64,000 nt of DNA from Marixanthomonas sp002364245 (GCA_963973455.1 CAXAZF010000008.1:62001-126000), one strand, 5' to 3'; positions 7,943-17,373 are shown, numbered from the stretch's first letter. The notes: a model not told the origin generated them from the letters alone. A program made the numbers and translations.

Positions 7943-9019
7943 CTACCCTTTCAAACTTAATAAATAAGCAGCAGCTTCAAATGGTGAGGTTTTATTGGCT
8001 TCAATGAGAGCTAATTGCTTTTCTAGTTCCTCTTTAACTTTCGGATTGTTATAAAAATCTCTTTTCAACGTATTTTCTATAGTCTGCAACAGCCAAAATT
8101 TATTTTGTTCGGTTCGTTTATGTTGAAAATAATCGTTCTTTTTTGTTGCCTCTAGATAATCTTCAATTAGTTGCCACACTTTATCAATTCCTTTATTTTC
8201 AATAGCTGAACACGTTAATGTTTTGGGTTTCCAACCACTTTCTTTGGGTGGGTAAAGATGTAAAGCTCTATTGAATTCCGTTTTGGCTAATTTGGCAGCT
8301 TTTATATTTTCGCCATCGGCTTTGTTTATTACTATGGCATCTGCCATTTCCATAATCCCACGTTTTATACCCTGCAGTTCATCTCCAGCGCCGGCTAATT
8401 TAAGTAATAAAAAGAAATCGGTCATAGAATGTACGGCGGTTTCACTTTGCCCCACGCCCACGGTTTCTATAATAATAATGTTATAGCCGGCCGCTTCGCA
8501 TAAAATAATAGCTTCCCGGGTTTTTTGAGCCACACCACCTAAGGAATCCCCACTAGCGGAAGGCCTAATAAATGCATTAGGATCTTTAACTAGTTCTTCC
8601 ATACGGGTTTTGTCGCCTAAAATGCTGCCTTTGCTCAATGAGCTACTGGGATCTACCGTGAGTACAGCTACTTTATTGTTTTTTGAAGTAAGTAGTTTGC
8701 CAAAACTTTCAATGAAAGTGCTCTTTCCAACACCAGGTACGCCAGTAACCCCAATACGTATCGATTTGTTAGCGTGTGGCAAGCAAGCCTCTATAATTTG
8801 ACGGCCTTGCTTTTGATGTTTTTCTGCGGTACTTTCTATTCGGGTTAGCGCTCGGCTTAAATGGGTTTTATTACCAGATAAAAGCCCTTCGATAATTACT
8901 TCGGTAGAAGGGGTTTTATTCTTTTTTAAACGTTCAGAGGCAAGTGGGTTTAATCGGGTAGGTTGATCTACCCCTTCTTTTTCTGAAAGTGCTTTACTGT
9001 TTTTTTGCTTTTTTGCCAT
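7943..9019 (-). CDS. meaB: Methylmalonyl-CoA mutase-associated GTPase MeaB
   Basis: 358 residues of the G3E-GTPase MeaB/ArgK family. Walker A is GVPGVGKS at residues 93-100, switch regions appear as VDPSSSLSKGSILGDKTRM and the IIETVGVGQSE motif, and the NKAD specificity motif is present. MeaB guards methylmalonyl-CoA mutase, gating loading and removal of adenosylcobalamin. The N-terminal 35 residues are lysine-rich and look disordered. No mutase gene is adjacent, but a PduO-type cobalamin adenosyltransferase lies about 12 kb away on the same strand (21379-21951). The family call is firm. Confidence 0.95.
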   Translation of the reverse strand: MAKKQKNSKALSEKEGVDQPTRLNPLASERLKKNKTPSTEVIIEGLLSGNKTHLSRALTRIESTAEKHQKQGRQIIEACLPHANKSIRIGVTGVPGVGKSTFIESFGKLLTSKNNKVAVLTVDPSSSLSKGSILGDKTRMEELVKDPNAFIRPSASGDSLGGVAQKTREAIILCEAAGYNIIIIETVGVGQSETAVHSMTDFFLLLKLAGAGDELQGIKRGIMEMADAIVINKADGENIKAAKLAKTEFNRALHLYPPKESGWKPKTLTCSAIENKGIDKVWQLIEDYLEATKKNDYFQHKRTEQNKFWLLQTIENTLKRDFYNNPKVKEELEKQLALIEANKTSPFEAAAYLLSLKG

Positions 9020-9109
9020 TGCTGAAATTTATGACAATTTTATGAATATCGGTTTTAAAAAGCCACGAAACCATAGTATATTGATTATTATTAAATAAAA
9101 AAAATAAAA

Positions 9110-9541
9110 ATGAAAACATTATACAAAGCTACTTCAATAGCTAAAGGAGCAAGAAAAGGACACGTAAAAACCGAAGATGGACCTATCGATTTGAACCTTT
9201 CGGTGCCTAAATCTATGGGCGGTGACGGAGGTGACGGTACCAACCCAGAACAATTATTTGGTTGTGCTTACGCAGCGTGTTTTGGAAGTGCCATTGAAGC
9301 AATCGCTGAAAAAAAGAAAATAGATGTAAATACAGAAGAAATTTCTGTTACTGCAACTATAGGCATAGGGACTACCGAAAAAGGAAACCTTCAATTAGAT
9401 GCCACTTTAGACTGTTATATTCCAGGAGTGGATGTAAAAACAGGTGAAGACTTGGTTAATAAAGCACATGAAATTTGTCCTTTCTCAAGAGCTACACGAG
9501 ATAACATTACTGTAAACCTTAACTTAATGTTAGACGAATAA
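9110..9541 (+). CDS. ohr: Organic hydroperoxide resistance protein (Ohr/OsmC family)
   Basis: 143 residues, the usual Ohr length. The two reactive cysteines are Cys57 (YAACFGSA) and Cys123 (HEICPFSRATR), with the conserved glycine-rich KSMGGDGGDGTNPEQLF before the first. Ohr proteins reduce organic peroxides using a thiol pair recycled by lipoyl proteins. The family subtype is clear from the N-terminal TLYKATSIAKGARKGHV. It is divergent from meaB and ends just before a perfect 32-base palindromic terminator. No OhrR-type regulator gene is adjacent. Confidence 0.92.
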   Translation: MKTLYKATSIAKGARKGHVKTEDGPIDLNLSVPKSMGGDGGDGTNPEQLFGCAYAACFGSAIEAIAEKKKIDVNTEEISVTATIGIGTTEKGNLQLDATLDCYIPGVDVKTGEDLVNKAHEICPFSRATRDNITVNLNLMLDE

Positions 9542-9560
9542 AATAAAACACGACAATAAA

Positions 9561-9592
9561 AAAAATCCCTTTTCGATCGAAAAGGGATTTTT
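9561..9592. terminator. Bidirectional intrinsic terminator
   Basis: Perfect palindrome centred at 9576/9577, with the stem containing ATCCCTTTTCGA and flanked by A and T tracts on both sides. It lies between the convergent ohr and DUF2383 genes and can serve both. Confidence 0.9.
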
Positions 9593-9608
9593 TTATATAG
9601 AATTATAC

Positions 9609-10172
9609 CTATATGGCTTTCAATGGGATGACTCTTCCTTTGTCGTCATCGTCTTTTTTATTATCGTTTTTTTTTGAATCTTCTTCTACCTTTGGGCTTG
9701 CTTCAGCTTTTTTAGGCTCTTCAGAAAAATGAGTTTCTTTATGTTGCTCGGCTTGTTTAATATACCATTGCAATTGTTTTTTCTGTTTCTCTAACAATGC
9801 CAAGATGCCTTCTGGCAATTCTTTTCGCTCTAATAATAAATCATATCGTTTAATATTGTTTAAATCCCTTGCAATACATTGATTGAGTATAACAGTCATA
9901 TTAAACTTTTCTAAAGCTTCTTTTATTTCTTGCCAAGTACGATCAATATTGCCTTTTTCTGAATCTTCCTTAAGGGGTTCAATACCTCGTGAGTGTAGTT
10001 CATTAGAGATATCATGGCTCATCCGGTTTCGTTCCGTGGCCATGTAGTTTAAAAATCGTTTTAAATGGGTAGCATTAGCGTCTTGTGCTGCATTATAATA
10101 CAGCTTTTCAGCTTCAAAACTTGCAACCAATAATCGATTTAATTTATTAAAGTCAGCGTATTTCTTCTTCAT
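9609..10172 (-). CDS. DUF2383 four-helix-bundle protein
   Basis: 187 residues. The N-terminal 140 form a helical bundle with ferritin-like spacing (FNKLNRLLVASFEAEKLYY, then ERNRMSHDISNELHSRG), matching DUF2383/PA2169-type proteins. The last 45 residues are a low-complexity charged tail of lysine, glutamate and aspartate (KKNDNKKDDDDKGR). These proteins are often stress-induced but their activity is unknown. The gene is monocistronic, convergent with ohr and divergent from the sigma factor operon. Confidence 0.8.
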   Translation of the reverse strand: MKKKYADFNKLNRLLVASFEAEKLYYNAAQDANATHLKRFLNYMATERNRMSHDISNELHSRGIEPLKEDSEKGNIDRTWQEIKEALEKFNMTVILNQCIARDLNNIKRYDLLLERKELPEGILALLEKQKKQLQWYIKQAEQHKETHFSEEPKKAEASPKVEEDSKKNDNKKDDDDKGRVIPLKAI

Positions 10173-10320
10173 AGACAGTGATTTATACCAAATTTACTAT
10201 AAAAGCATCAATTTTACAGGTAAATTTATGTATAAATTAAGCTAAAATATGTTAAGATTTGCAACACTAAGATAAATGTGTCGTCTTTAAACTGAACAGC
10301 AACCAAAAAAACCATCAAAC

Positions 10321-10866
10321 TTGTCCAATTCATTACTTGTTGAGCAATGTAAACAGCATAATCGCAAAGCACAATTAGCGCTTTATAAAAAATATTGCGA
10401 TGGGATGTTTATCATAGCACAACGGTATATGCGAGATGCAGCAGCGGCAGAAGACGCTATGCAAGAAGCGTTTATAAAAGCGTTTCAAAAATTAGAGCAA
10501 TTTAAAGGAGACGTCACCTTTGGTGCTTGGTTAAAACGGATTGTCATCAATACTTGCTTAGATACCATAAAAGCAAGAAAATTGGAAGTACAATCCTTAC
10601 AAGAGGAAACATTGCATATTGTACAAGAAAACGATGATTGGAACGTACCGGACCAAACAACAATAGAGGAAGTAAAAGAAGCAATAGCATCGCTAAACGA
10701 AAACCATAGAATCGTAGTGCAATTATATTTAATGGAGGGATATGACCATCAAGAAATTTCTGAAATATTAAATATTACAGAAAGTGCATCCCGAACCAAT
10801 TTGCACCGAGGAAAAAAAGAATTACAGAAACACTTAAAACATTTGCAGCATGGCACAGGATATTAG
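10321..10866 (+). CDS. ECF-type RNA polymerase sigma factor
   Basis: 181 residues. Sigma region 2 is seen in DAMQEAFIKAFQKLEQFKG followed by FGAWLKRIVINTCLDTIKA; region 4 in SLNENHRIVVQLYLMEGYDH followed by QEISEILNITESASRTNLH. No region 3 or 1.1, as in ECF sigma factors. Start is TTG at 10321; no ATG fits before the conserved helix. The 3' end overlaps the next gene by 17 bp, implying translational coupling with its putative membrane anti-sigma partner. It is probably autoregulated, as these operons often are. Confidence 0.93.
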   Translation: MSNSLLVEQCKQHNRKAQLALYKKYCDGMFIIAQRYMRDAAAAEDAMQEAFIKAFQKLEQFKGDVTFGAWLKRIVINTCLDTIKARKLEVQSLQEETLHIVQENDDWNVPDQTTIEEVKEAIASLNENHRIVVQLYLMEGYDHQEISEILNITESASRTNLHRGKKELQKHLKHLQHGTGY

Positions 10867-11452
10867 AAAAATGTTTGAAAATAACCCAGAGGAGGATACT
10901 AAAGCCCCTCAAGGACATCAAACTCGTTTTGAATCGAAATTAAATGAAGCATTCGGGAATTCTGAAGTAAAGGAAAACCACGGAACCAATTTATTTATGT
11001 GGCTTAAAGTAGCTGCTATTGCTATCGTTTTACTATCAGTGGGAGCCTTTGGTTACCAACAACTCTCTAAAGAAAACCCTATTGAGGTAGTTGAGGTTCC
11101 AAAGCAAAATACCGAAGCCAATAGCAATGTAGCAAAAATAACATTGGGCGATCTTTCGCCAGATCTTAAAAAGGTTGAAAACTATTATTTAACAGGAATT
11201 AATGTACAATTAGCTTCGCTTAAAATTAAAGATGAAAATAAAGAGCTGATTGATGGGTACATGCAACAATTAAGCGAACTAGATAAAGAATATCAACGTC
11301 TTACACTAGACCTTAATGAAGCTGGTCCTACCGAAGCGACCATTACCGCATTGATCGATAATTTGCAATTACGTTTGGAATTGCTGTTCAAACTTAAAAA
11401 CAAATTAAAAGAACTAAAAAATCAAAAAGATGAAACCACAAATATTATTTAA
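10850..11452 (+). CDS. Putative membrane-anchored anti-sigma factor
   Basis: 200 residues. A cytosolic N-terminus of about 50 residues precedes one membrane helix (about 50-70, WLKVAAIAIVLLSVGAFGY) and a periplasmic, helix-rich C-terminal domain with a long coiled-coil-like tail (LQLRLELLFKLKNKLKELKN). There is no zinc-binding HxxxCxxC motif, so this is not a ZAS-type protein. Overlap with the sigma factor gene (17 bp) and with the following gene (23 bp) gives the functional guess. The call rests on position and topology, not on a recognised domain. Confidence 0.75.
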   Translation: MAQDIRKMFENNPEEDTKAPQGHQTRFESKLNEAFGNSEVKENHGTNLFMWLKVAAIAIVLLSVGAFGYQQLSKENPIEVVEVPKQNTEANSNVAKITLGDLSPDLKKVENYYLTGINVQLASLKIKDENKELIDGYMQQLSELDKEYQRLTLDLNEAGPTEATITALIDNLQLRLELLFKLKNKLKELKNQKDETTNII

Positions 11453-12857
11453 AGCATACGTTACAGTTATTATAGCACTTGTATGTACCGCTTTTGTTAG
11501 TGCACAAGAAGACTATAAAGAAACCTTTAATGTAAACGATAATGTTACCGTTTCGGTAAACACAAGTCACACCAATATCATTTTTGAAACTTGGAACAAA
11601 GATAGGGTAGAGGTAGAAGCCTATATAGATGGCGAAAAATTATCTAAAGCCGAAAAGCAAGAATTGTTTGACGATTGGGACTTTAGTGTGCTAGGCAATA
11701 GCAATAAAGTTGTCATCACCTCAAAAGGGGGTAATAGCTGGAATGGAATGGCGTCTATGCAACAATTAGATGGTATGGAAGGACTTGACTTTTTAGGCCC
11801 TATGATGGAAGAAATGATCGTACCTATGATTAGTAATATGAGAATCCCTAATTTACCAGATGACCTTTTAAAGGATATAGGCAACATAGATTTTGATTAT
11901 GAGGAATTTATGAAAGACAAGGAAGCCTATATGGAGAAGTTCGAAAAACAAATGGATAAAAAGTTTGGGAAAGACTTCGAAATTAAAATGGAAAAGTGGG
12001 GCAATGAGTTTGCTGAACAATACAACGAAGAAAGATCCGATAGTATTGCTGCCATTTGGGAGTCCAAGATGGAACGTTGGGGAGAATCCTTTGGCAAACG
12101 TATGGAGCAGTGGGGCGAACGTTTTGAAAAAGAAATGGAAGAAAGATATGGTGGTGAAGGCGGCAATTACAGCAAAACAGTACAAACAGATCCATTTGGT
12201 AATAAAACCATTATCATACAAGGAAACGGGTCCTCAAAATCTGGAAAAATTAAAAGTAAAGGCGTAAAAACCATTAAAATAAAAATGCCAAAAGGAGCCA
12301 AAACCGAAATAGACGTTCGGCATGGCGAAATCGAAATGGCCGATGCCGTGAATGTTAAGGCAACCCTTAACCATTCACCGTTTACAGCAAACAGTATTGA
12401 TGGGGGGGAGACCCTCATCAATGCTTCTTATGCGCCAGTGGTAGTAAACAATTGGAACAATGGTACGTTATATCTCAAATTTGTTGAAAACTGTAACATA
12501 GCCGATGTAAATACTATTAACTTGCAAGCTAACTCAAGTGACGTTTTAATAGGCAATGTAGAAAAAGAAGCCATTTTAGCTGGTTCTTTCGGAAACTTAA
12601 AAGTAACACACGTTTCTAACGGATTTAAAAATATTGATATATTGTTAGAAAATACCGATGCGGTGTTGCATATGCCCGATACAGCCTTTTCCTTTTACTT
12701 CAACGGAAAAAAATCCACCTTGCAATATCCTAAATCATTAGAGTTAAACCGAACTAAAAACTATAACCGTGTATTGGTAAGAGGCTTTAATAAAAACAGT
12801 AACGGAAATAAAAACGTTACCGTTAATGCCAATTACAGTAACGTAAAAATCCAGTAA
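11430..12857 (+). CDS. Secreted DUF4097/GIN-like protein with helical 11-residue repeats
   Basis: 475 residues with a signal peptide (ALVCTAFVSAQ, cleavage near residue 25). Residues 30-95 and 280-475 are beta-rich, with asparagine/threonine-rich strands resembling DUF4097 or head-GIN beta-solenoids. In between (about 155-240) is an amphipathic helical block built on M-E-x-W/F-G-x-x-F units, for example MERWGESFGKR then MEQWGERFEKE, an 11-residue period. The gene overlaps the anti-sigma gene by 23 bp and is the last in the operon. It may be an envelope sensor or structural protein reporting to the sigma/anti-sigma pair; no enzymatic motif is seen. Confidence 0.78.
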   Translation: MKPQILFKAYVTVIIALVCTAFVSAQEDYKETFNVNDNVTVSVNTSHTNIIFETWNKDRVEVEAYIDGEKLSKAEKQELFDDWDFSVLGNSNKVVITSKGGNSWNGMASMQQLDGMEGLDFLGPMMEEMIVPMISNMRIPNLPDDLLKDIGNIDFDYEEFMKDKEAYMEKFEKQMDKKFGKDFEIKMEKWGNEFAEQYNEERSDSIAAIWESKMERWGESFGKRMEQWGERFEKEMEERYGGEGGNYSKTVQTDPFGNKTIIIQGNGSSKSGKIKSKGVKTIKIKMPKGAKTEIDVRHGEIEMADAVNVKATLNHSPFTANSIDGGETLINASYAPVVVNNWNNGTLYLKFVENCNIADVNTINLQANSSDVLIGNVEKEAILAGSFGNLKVTHVSNGFKNIDILLENTDAVLHMPDTAFSFYFNGKKSTLQYPKSLELNRTKNYNRVLVRGFNKNSNGNKNVTVNANYSNVKIQ

Positions 12858-13096
12858 TAGAGCTTGTAACTCGTAGAGTTGCGGTGTATAACTCAGCTCT
12901 CCCAACTTTTTTATACGAGAATGAAGTATAGTGTAGCTTGTCACTCAGAGTTTAGTGCAACCAAATGAAGAGTCTTTCTGTTCGCGACAACACCTTTTTT
13001 ATTTACAATAAAATAATAGATTTCTTAGTCATGCTTTCTTCGAAATGACCTACCTCATAATTTTTTCTGAAATATATAATTTCCAAAACTAACTAT
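12858..13096. repeat. Non-coding stretch with repeat-like words (12858-13160 gap)
   Basis: The 303-bp gap between convergent genes has no credible coding frame. It holds two similar words starting AGCTTGT (AGCTTGTAACTC near 12862, AGCTTGTCACTC near 12933), a short hairpin AACTC-GTA-GAGTT, and a GTCA/TGAC plus TTTC/GAAA dyad at 13028-13049 ending in TTCGAAATGAC. That last word resembles dispersed flavobacterial intergenic repeats as I remember them. The terminator at 13097-13128 closes the gap. Confidence 0.4.
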
Positions 13097-13128
13097 ATAA
13101 AAAACCCCGAAACCAAAGATTCCGGGGT
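13097..13128 (-). terminator. Terminator of the large T9SS gene
   Basis: On the minus strand, ACCCCGGAA pairs with a TTTCGGGGT arm (core CCCCG 13105-13109 with CGGGG 13123-13127) and is followed by a run of T. It lies 33 bp past the stop of the 1186-residue protein. Confidence 0.85.
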
Positions 13129-13160
13129 CATCATCAATTAAAAACTATTAACTAAATTCA

Positions 13161-16100
13161 CTAATTTTTGATGATTTTAAAAGTTGTAGAAGTATTGTTT
13201 CCAAATGCTTTTACAAAGTAAACCCCATTTGAAAGAAATGATACATCTACTGTATTTGCTCCATCAAGAGCTTTGCTTAACAATTGCTGTCCGGTTACCG
13301 AATAAATAGCAACCTGTTCAATATTTGTAGCTGAATCTATATTTAGTATATCGCTAACAGGGTTAGGGTAGTAGGTTACTTCCATAATGGAAGTTACTGT
13401 CTCTGTTCCTAAGATGGTAGGTGCCAACTTTAATACAAATCCAACTCGTTGGTTGTTACTGTCTCGTCCTGCACCTACAATAGTACTTCCATCTGCAGAA
13501 ATATCCAATGGAAGGGACATTACAATACCTTGTGTATCGATACCTAATGATTCGGCATAACTGTTCAAGTCAGTAACTCCTAAAGCCTCTGTCCAGATAA
13601 AACCACTACCAAATAAGGCAGGACCTTGTGGTCGATAGTATCCTACTGCAATACTTCCGTCTTCATTTAAGCTCGTTGTAGCACCACGCCATCCTGGTTG
13701 TAAAGGAGGTCCCAGTGTTTCAACTCCAGTAGCCTCGCTCCATCGGTAAGCTTGAAAATTATTGGCAAAGTTGCCATCACCACCTACCCAAACGCCATCG
13801 TCAGATATGGCACCTGCTGCTTGGGCACGATCTCCATTAGGGAAAAAGATAAGTTGTTGTACGCCATTTACCCATATAGCTGCTTGCCTAAAACCAGATT
13901 CTGAGTCTTGCCATCCTACAACTGTAGAACCATCTCCACTAACACCATTGGCTCTAGTACTTCTATCTGGTACGCTAGAACCTAAGTCAACTACTCCAGT
14001 TGCTTCGTTCCATGTAATGGCATGTGCACCACTACCTGGTAACCATCCTAAGCCAACAACAGTATTCCCATCACCAGAAATTCCCCAAGCCGAACTTATT
14101 TGACCATCATTCTCTCCACCAATACCTCCAAGAGGAGTCCAGGTTTCGGTAGGCACATCGTACATACTCATTTCTTTTAATTCATTATCTGGATTCACGT
14201 ACGGTCCAACTATAGTATTACCATCATCAGATATTTTAACATCGCCGCCTATTCCATTTCCTGGGGCAAGACCGCCTATTTGCGTAATCCCTCCATCTTC
14301 GGTCCATGATAGCACTTGTGAAGTATTGTAACCCGCTACACTGTCACCGTTTGCATCTACACCACTCATGACCGTACCTGGATAGATAAACAATTCGCCA
14401 TCGCCGGGTTCAATGAAATTTTCAACAGCTATGTCGAATAGTAAAAAGCCACCGGCTTCAGTTCCGCTGGTACCGGTTGCGTGGATGGCTATGTAATATT
14501 CACCACTTGTTGTAGGGGTAAAGATTTCTTCGGCTAAATATGCTTGTGATTCAAGGTCATTCCCATCATTGTTCCCAGGGAAATCACCTTGTTGTAAAAT
14601 GTCGTTATACGTTCCTAATACTTCTACAATAGAACCACTGTCCTGAGCGTCTGTAATGACTAACTCAAAATTTTCGGAAGCACTTGTATTCCCTAAGTTT
14701 AAGGCATTATAATGTACCGAAACTTGATAGTCGGCGTCGGCAGTTAATTGTATTTTCTTAGAAAATGCCCAATCATTTTTAGCAGTTTGAGAAATATTGC
14801 TTGGTATTATTGCAAGGATAGGATCATTCGATCCATCACCGCTTATATCTACACTGTCATTAAAAGCCCACTCAGGTATAGTAGCATCTGTATCTTCGTA
14901 CCCCCAACAATCTGGATCACCATTGCTAAAATCTTCAGAATAAGGGATTGTAGCAGCCTCAGTACAATCTGGACCAATAGGAGTGTCGTTTACAGCAACA
15001 TCAAATAAAATTAAAGGAGCACCCTGTTGATTATTTGAACCGGTGGCGTGTATGGCCACATAATACTCACCACTTGTTGAAGGAGTAAAACCTTTTTCAG
15101 TAAAATAGGCCTGCGATTCTACATCTTGCCCATCGTTGTTACCAGGAAAGGTACCTTGTTGAGTAACGCCAATATAGGTTTCTAATACGGTTTGAAACGT
15201 TGCACTTGAATTTGGAGCATCCAATACAACCAACTCAAAGTTTTCTTCTGCAATTGCTGTTCCTAAATTCAATGTGTTGTAATGGGCAGATACAAAGTAT
15301 TCTGTACCAGCTTCCATTTGTATTTTTTCAGTAAATGCCCAATCATCTTTTGGAAAATCCTGAATAGAAGGAGGTGTTATTGACAATAAGGGATCATTGT
15401 TTCCGTCACCATCTATATCTACAGCATTGTTGTACATCCACTCAGGGCCAAGGTTATCACTATTTTCGTAAGACCAGCAGGCTGGGTCACCGTTTTCAAA
15501 ATCTTCAGAATAGGGTACGGTTGCTGCGGTACATCCTCCAGTTGCCTCTTCGACTCCAACTTGGAATAGCAAAAGCCCTCCGGCGTCGGTACCACTGGAG
15601 CCTGTTGCATGCACGGCAATATAATATTCGCCGGTTGTTGAAGGGGTAAATGTTTCATCTGCCTGATATGCTTGGTTCAATAAATCGTTCCCGTCATTGT
15701 TGCCAGGAAAGGAACCTTGCTGCATAACATCGGTATAGGTGCCCAACACTTCTGAAAAGCCAGCTGTTGAAACCGGAGCATCAGTAATTACGAGTTCTAA
15801 GTTTTCAATGGCAGTAACGTTTCCTAAGTTAAGCGCATTGTAAGCCGCTGTGATATTGTATTGCGTTCCGGCTTCCAATTGTATTTTTCTTGAAAATGCC
15901 CAATCGTCTTTTTCTTCAGAAGAGACATTGGGAGGGATGATAGCCAAGATAGGGTCGTTGGTTCCGTTGCCGGTAATGTCCACCCCATTGTTGTAACCCC
16001 ATTCTGGAGCTGTGGTATCAGTATTTTCATATTCCCAGCAAGCAGGTTCCCCGTTGCTGAAGTCTTCAAAATAAGGTACTGTTACTGCATCGCAATTAAT

Positions 16101-16721
16101 TGGAGCTTCTTCTACACCGGTATTAAAGACCATAAAAACCCCAGAATCATCTCCAGAGGCACCAAGTGCATGAATGGCCACATAATATTCACCCGAAGTG
16201 GTCGGGGTGAAACTTTCTTGTGCTGTGTATGCGTTTTCCTTAACATTGTCACCGGCACTACCAGGGAAAGAACCTTGTTGTAAAATGTCGTTATAAGTTC
16301 CAATTACCTCACTAAAAGTTGCAGTGGAGTTTGGTGCGTCTGTTATAACAAGTTCAAAGTTTTCATTGGCAATTGCGTTTCCTAATCCCAATGAATTGTA
16401 GTCCACGGAAATTTGGTATTCGGTCCCTGCTTCTAATTGAAGTTTTTGGGTAAAGGCCCAATCGTCTTTGTCTCTATTGGAAACATTAGCTGGAATGAGC
16501 CCTACAAAAGGATCGTTTGTACCATCACCTGTTAAGTCTATGCCATCATTATAAGCCCATTCTGGAGCCGCAGCATCGGTGTTTTCATATTCCCAGCAAG
16601 CAGGTTCCCCGTTGCTGAAATCTTCTAAGTAGGGCAGAGGTGCCGCTATGGTACAGTCTTGTGCAAAAGAGCTTGTTACACTGCTTACACAGACCAAAAG
16701 GAGTAATAGTAATTTTCTCAT
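13161..16721 (-). CDS. T9SS-secreted protein with four duplicated domains and HAF repeats
   Basis: 1186 residues. Signal peptide 1-20 (VTSSFA-QD). Residues 22-768 are four tandem units of about 187 residues, each opening with a cysteine, an EDFSNG(E/D)P-x-CW motif, an acidic DG/GDG-x-NDP loop and a TPTTSGEYY(V/I)AIHA motif, like jelly-roll binding modules with paired cysteines. Residues about 770-1105 hold HAF-type repeats (GISGDGNTVVG, GVSGDGSTVVGW, DISADGSTIVGAG), probably a beta-propeller. The C-terminus (about 1115-1186) is a type A sorting domain: YPNPVSDILNI, then LSNGVYFVKAF and a final FKIIKN. It should be exported by T9SS and attached to the surface as an adhesin-like protein. Confidence 0.9.
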   Translation of the reverse strand: MRKLLLLLLVCVSSVTSSFAQDCTIAAPLPYLEDFSNGEPACWEYENTDAAAPEWAYNDGIDLTGDGTNDPFVGLIPANVSNRDKDDWAFTQKLQLEAGTEYQISVDYNSLGLGNAIANENFELVITDAPNSTATFSEVIGTYNDILQQGSFPGSAGDNVKENAYTAQESFTPTTSGEYYVAIHALGASGDDSGVFMVFNTGVEEAPINCDAVTVPYFEDFSNGEPACWEYENTDTTAPEWGYNNGVDITGNGTNDPILAIIPPNVSSEEKDDWAFSRKIQLEAGTQYNITAAYNALNLGNVTAIENLELVITDAPVSTAGFSEVLGTYTDVMQQGSFPGNNDGNDLLNQAYQADETFTPSTTGEYYIAVHATGSSGTDAGGLLLFQVGVEEATGGCTAATVPYSEDFENGDPACWSYENSDNLGPEWMYNNAVDIDGDGNNDPLLSITPPSIQDFPKDDWAFTEKIQMEAGTEYFVSAHYNTLNLGTAIAEENFELVVLDAPNSSATFQTVLETYIGVTQQGTFPGNNDGQDVESQAYFTEKGFTPSTSGEYYVAIHATGSNNQQGAPLILFDVAVNDTPIGPDCTEAATIPYSEDFSNGDPDCWGYEDTDATIPEWAFNDSVDISGDGSNDPILAIIPSNISQTAKNDWAFSKKIQLTADADYQVSVHYNALNLGNTSASENFELVITDAQDSGSIVEVLGTYNDILQQGDFPGNNDGNDLESQAYLAEEIFTPTTSGEYYIAIHATGTSGTEAGGFLLFDIAVENFIEPGDGELFIYPGTVMSGVDANGDSVAGYNTSQVLSWTEDGGITQIGGLAPGNGIGGDVKISDDGNTIVGPYVNPDNELKEMSMYDVPTETWTPLGGIGGENDGQISSAWGISGDGNTVVGLGWLPGSGAHAITWNEATGVVDLGSSVPDRSTRANGVSGDGSTVVGWQDSESGFRQAAIWVNGVQQLIFFPNGDRAQAAGAISDDGVWVGGDGNFANNFQAYRWSEATGVETLGPPLQPGWRGATTSLNEDGSIAVGYYRPQGPALFGSGFIWTEALGVTDLNSYAESLGIDTQGIVMSLPLDISADGSTIVGAGRDSNNQRVGFVLKLAPTILGTETVTSIMEVTYYPNPVSDILNIDSATNIEQVAIYSVTGQQLLSKALDGANTVDVSFLSNGVYFVKAFGNNTSTTFKIIKN
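14400..16660 (-). repeat. Four tandem ~560-bp coding repeats
   Basis: The four domain units are also similar at DNA level. For example, units one and two share an exact run of about 38 bases encoding EYENTD through FSNGEPACW-type residues (near 16026-16063 and 16584-16621). Such near-identity points to recent duplication or gene conversion within the gene. Confidence 0.75.
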
Positions 16722-16866
16722 GATGTTAATAGTTTGATTTAGTGGGCAATGTAACTATAAATAAGACTCGTTTCGGTTAATGAACGGTTAACGTGGAAAG
16801 TTTTATGACAATAAGAGCCTTCTTAGAAAGAAATTTAAAATAATTTTTATATAAAGAGAAAAGCTG

Positions 16867-17346
16867 CTATTTTATTCGTTTTCTCACAAAAACAGCAACA
16901 ATAGCTGCCGTGACAATGCCAAACCCCAATGCGCCAAACGCCGATTGCCACATGTAATTGGTGATATTAAAATAGTCGTTCGCTTTGGTGCGGGTCATCA
17001 AATCATTAGTGACAGAATATTCTATTACGTTGTTAAAATATTCAGGGGTTATATAGTTGTGGGTAATGTATTGTCCTACAGGGGATAATAAAGCTACAAA
17101 AACACTTAAAATGACTCCTGATATAAACCCTTGAAACCATGTCATACTTCCATTAAAAATCCTTCTTCTTTTTTCCCGAAGCGCCAGTAAATAGATAAAA
17201 ATGGCAAAAGGGGCAAATAGTAAGGTAAGCCACCAATGATTTGAAATCTGCTCTTCATGCCAACCCAATGTTTTTTCAAGTAACATCCATGAAAGCATGG
17301 TTATAGTAAAAACAATAGCCCATTTAAACTCTATTTTAATATTCAT
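16867..17346 (-). CDS. DUF4199 membrane protein
   Basis: 159 residues with four hydrophobic helices. The family features are the early WAIVFTITMLSWMLLEKTLG, the FNGSMTWFQGFISGVILSV segment before helix three, and VFVRKRIK at the end. DUF4199 proteins are inner-membrane proteins of unknown function, widespread in Bacteroidota. It lies after the secA terminator and has a TAGCTTTG (-7-like) box on the minus strand at 17360-17367, 13 bp before its ATG, so it is probably transcribed on its own. Confidence 0.85.
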   Translation of the reverse strand: MNIKIEFKWAIVFTITMLSWMLLEKTLGWHEEQISNHWWLTLLFAPFAIFIYLLALREKRRRIFNGSMTWFQGFISGVILSVFVALLSPVGQYITHNYITPEYFNNVIEYSVTNDLMTRTKANDYFNITNYMWQSAFGALGFGIVTAAIVAVFVRKRIK

Positions 17347-17373
17347 AGTAGCAGTTTTTCAAAGCTAAAGATA

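Noticed and set aside
11868..12267. Open frames antisense to the helical-repeat protein (several over 70 residues)
   Set aside because: They are shadows of the repetitive helical coding sequence; low complexity and no start or promoter of their own.
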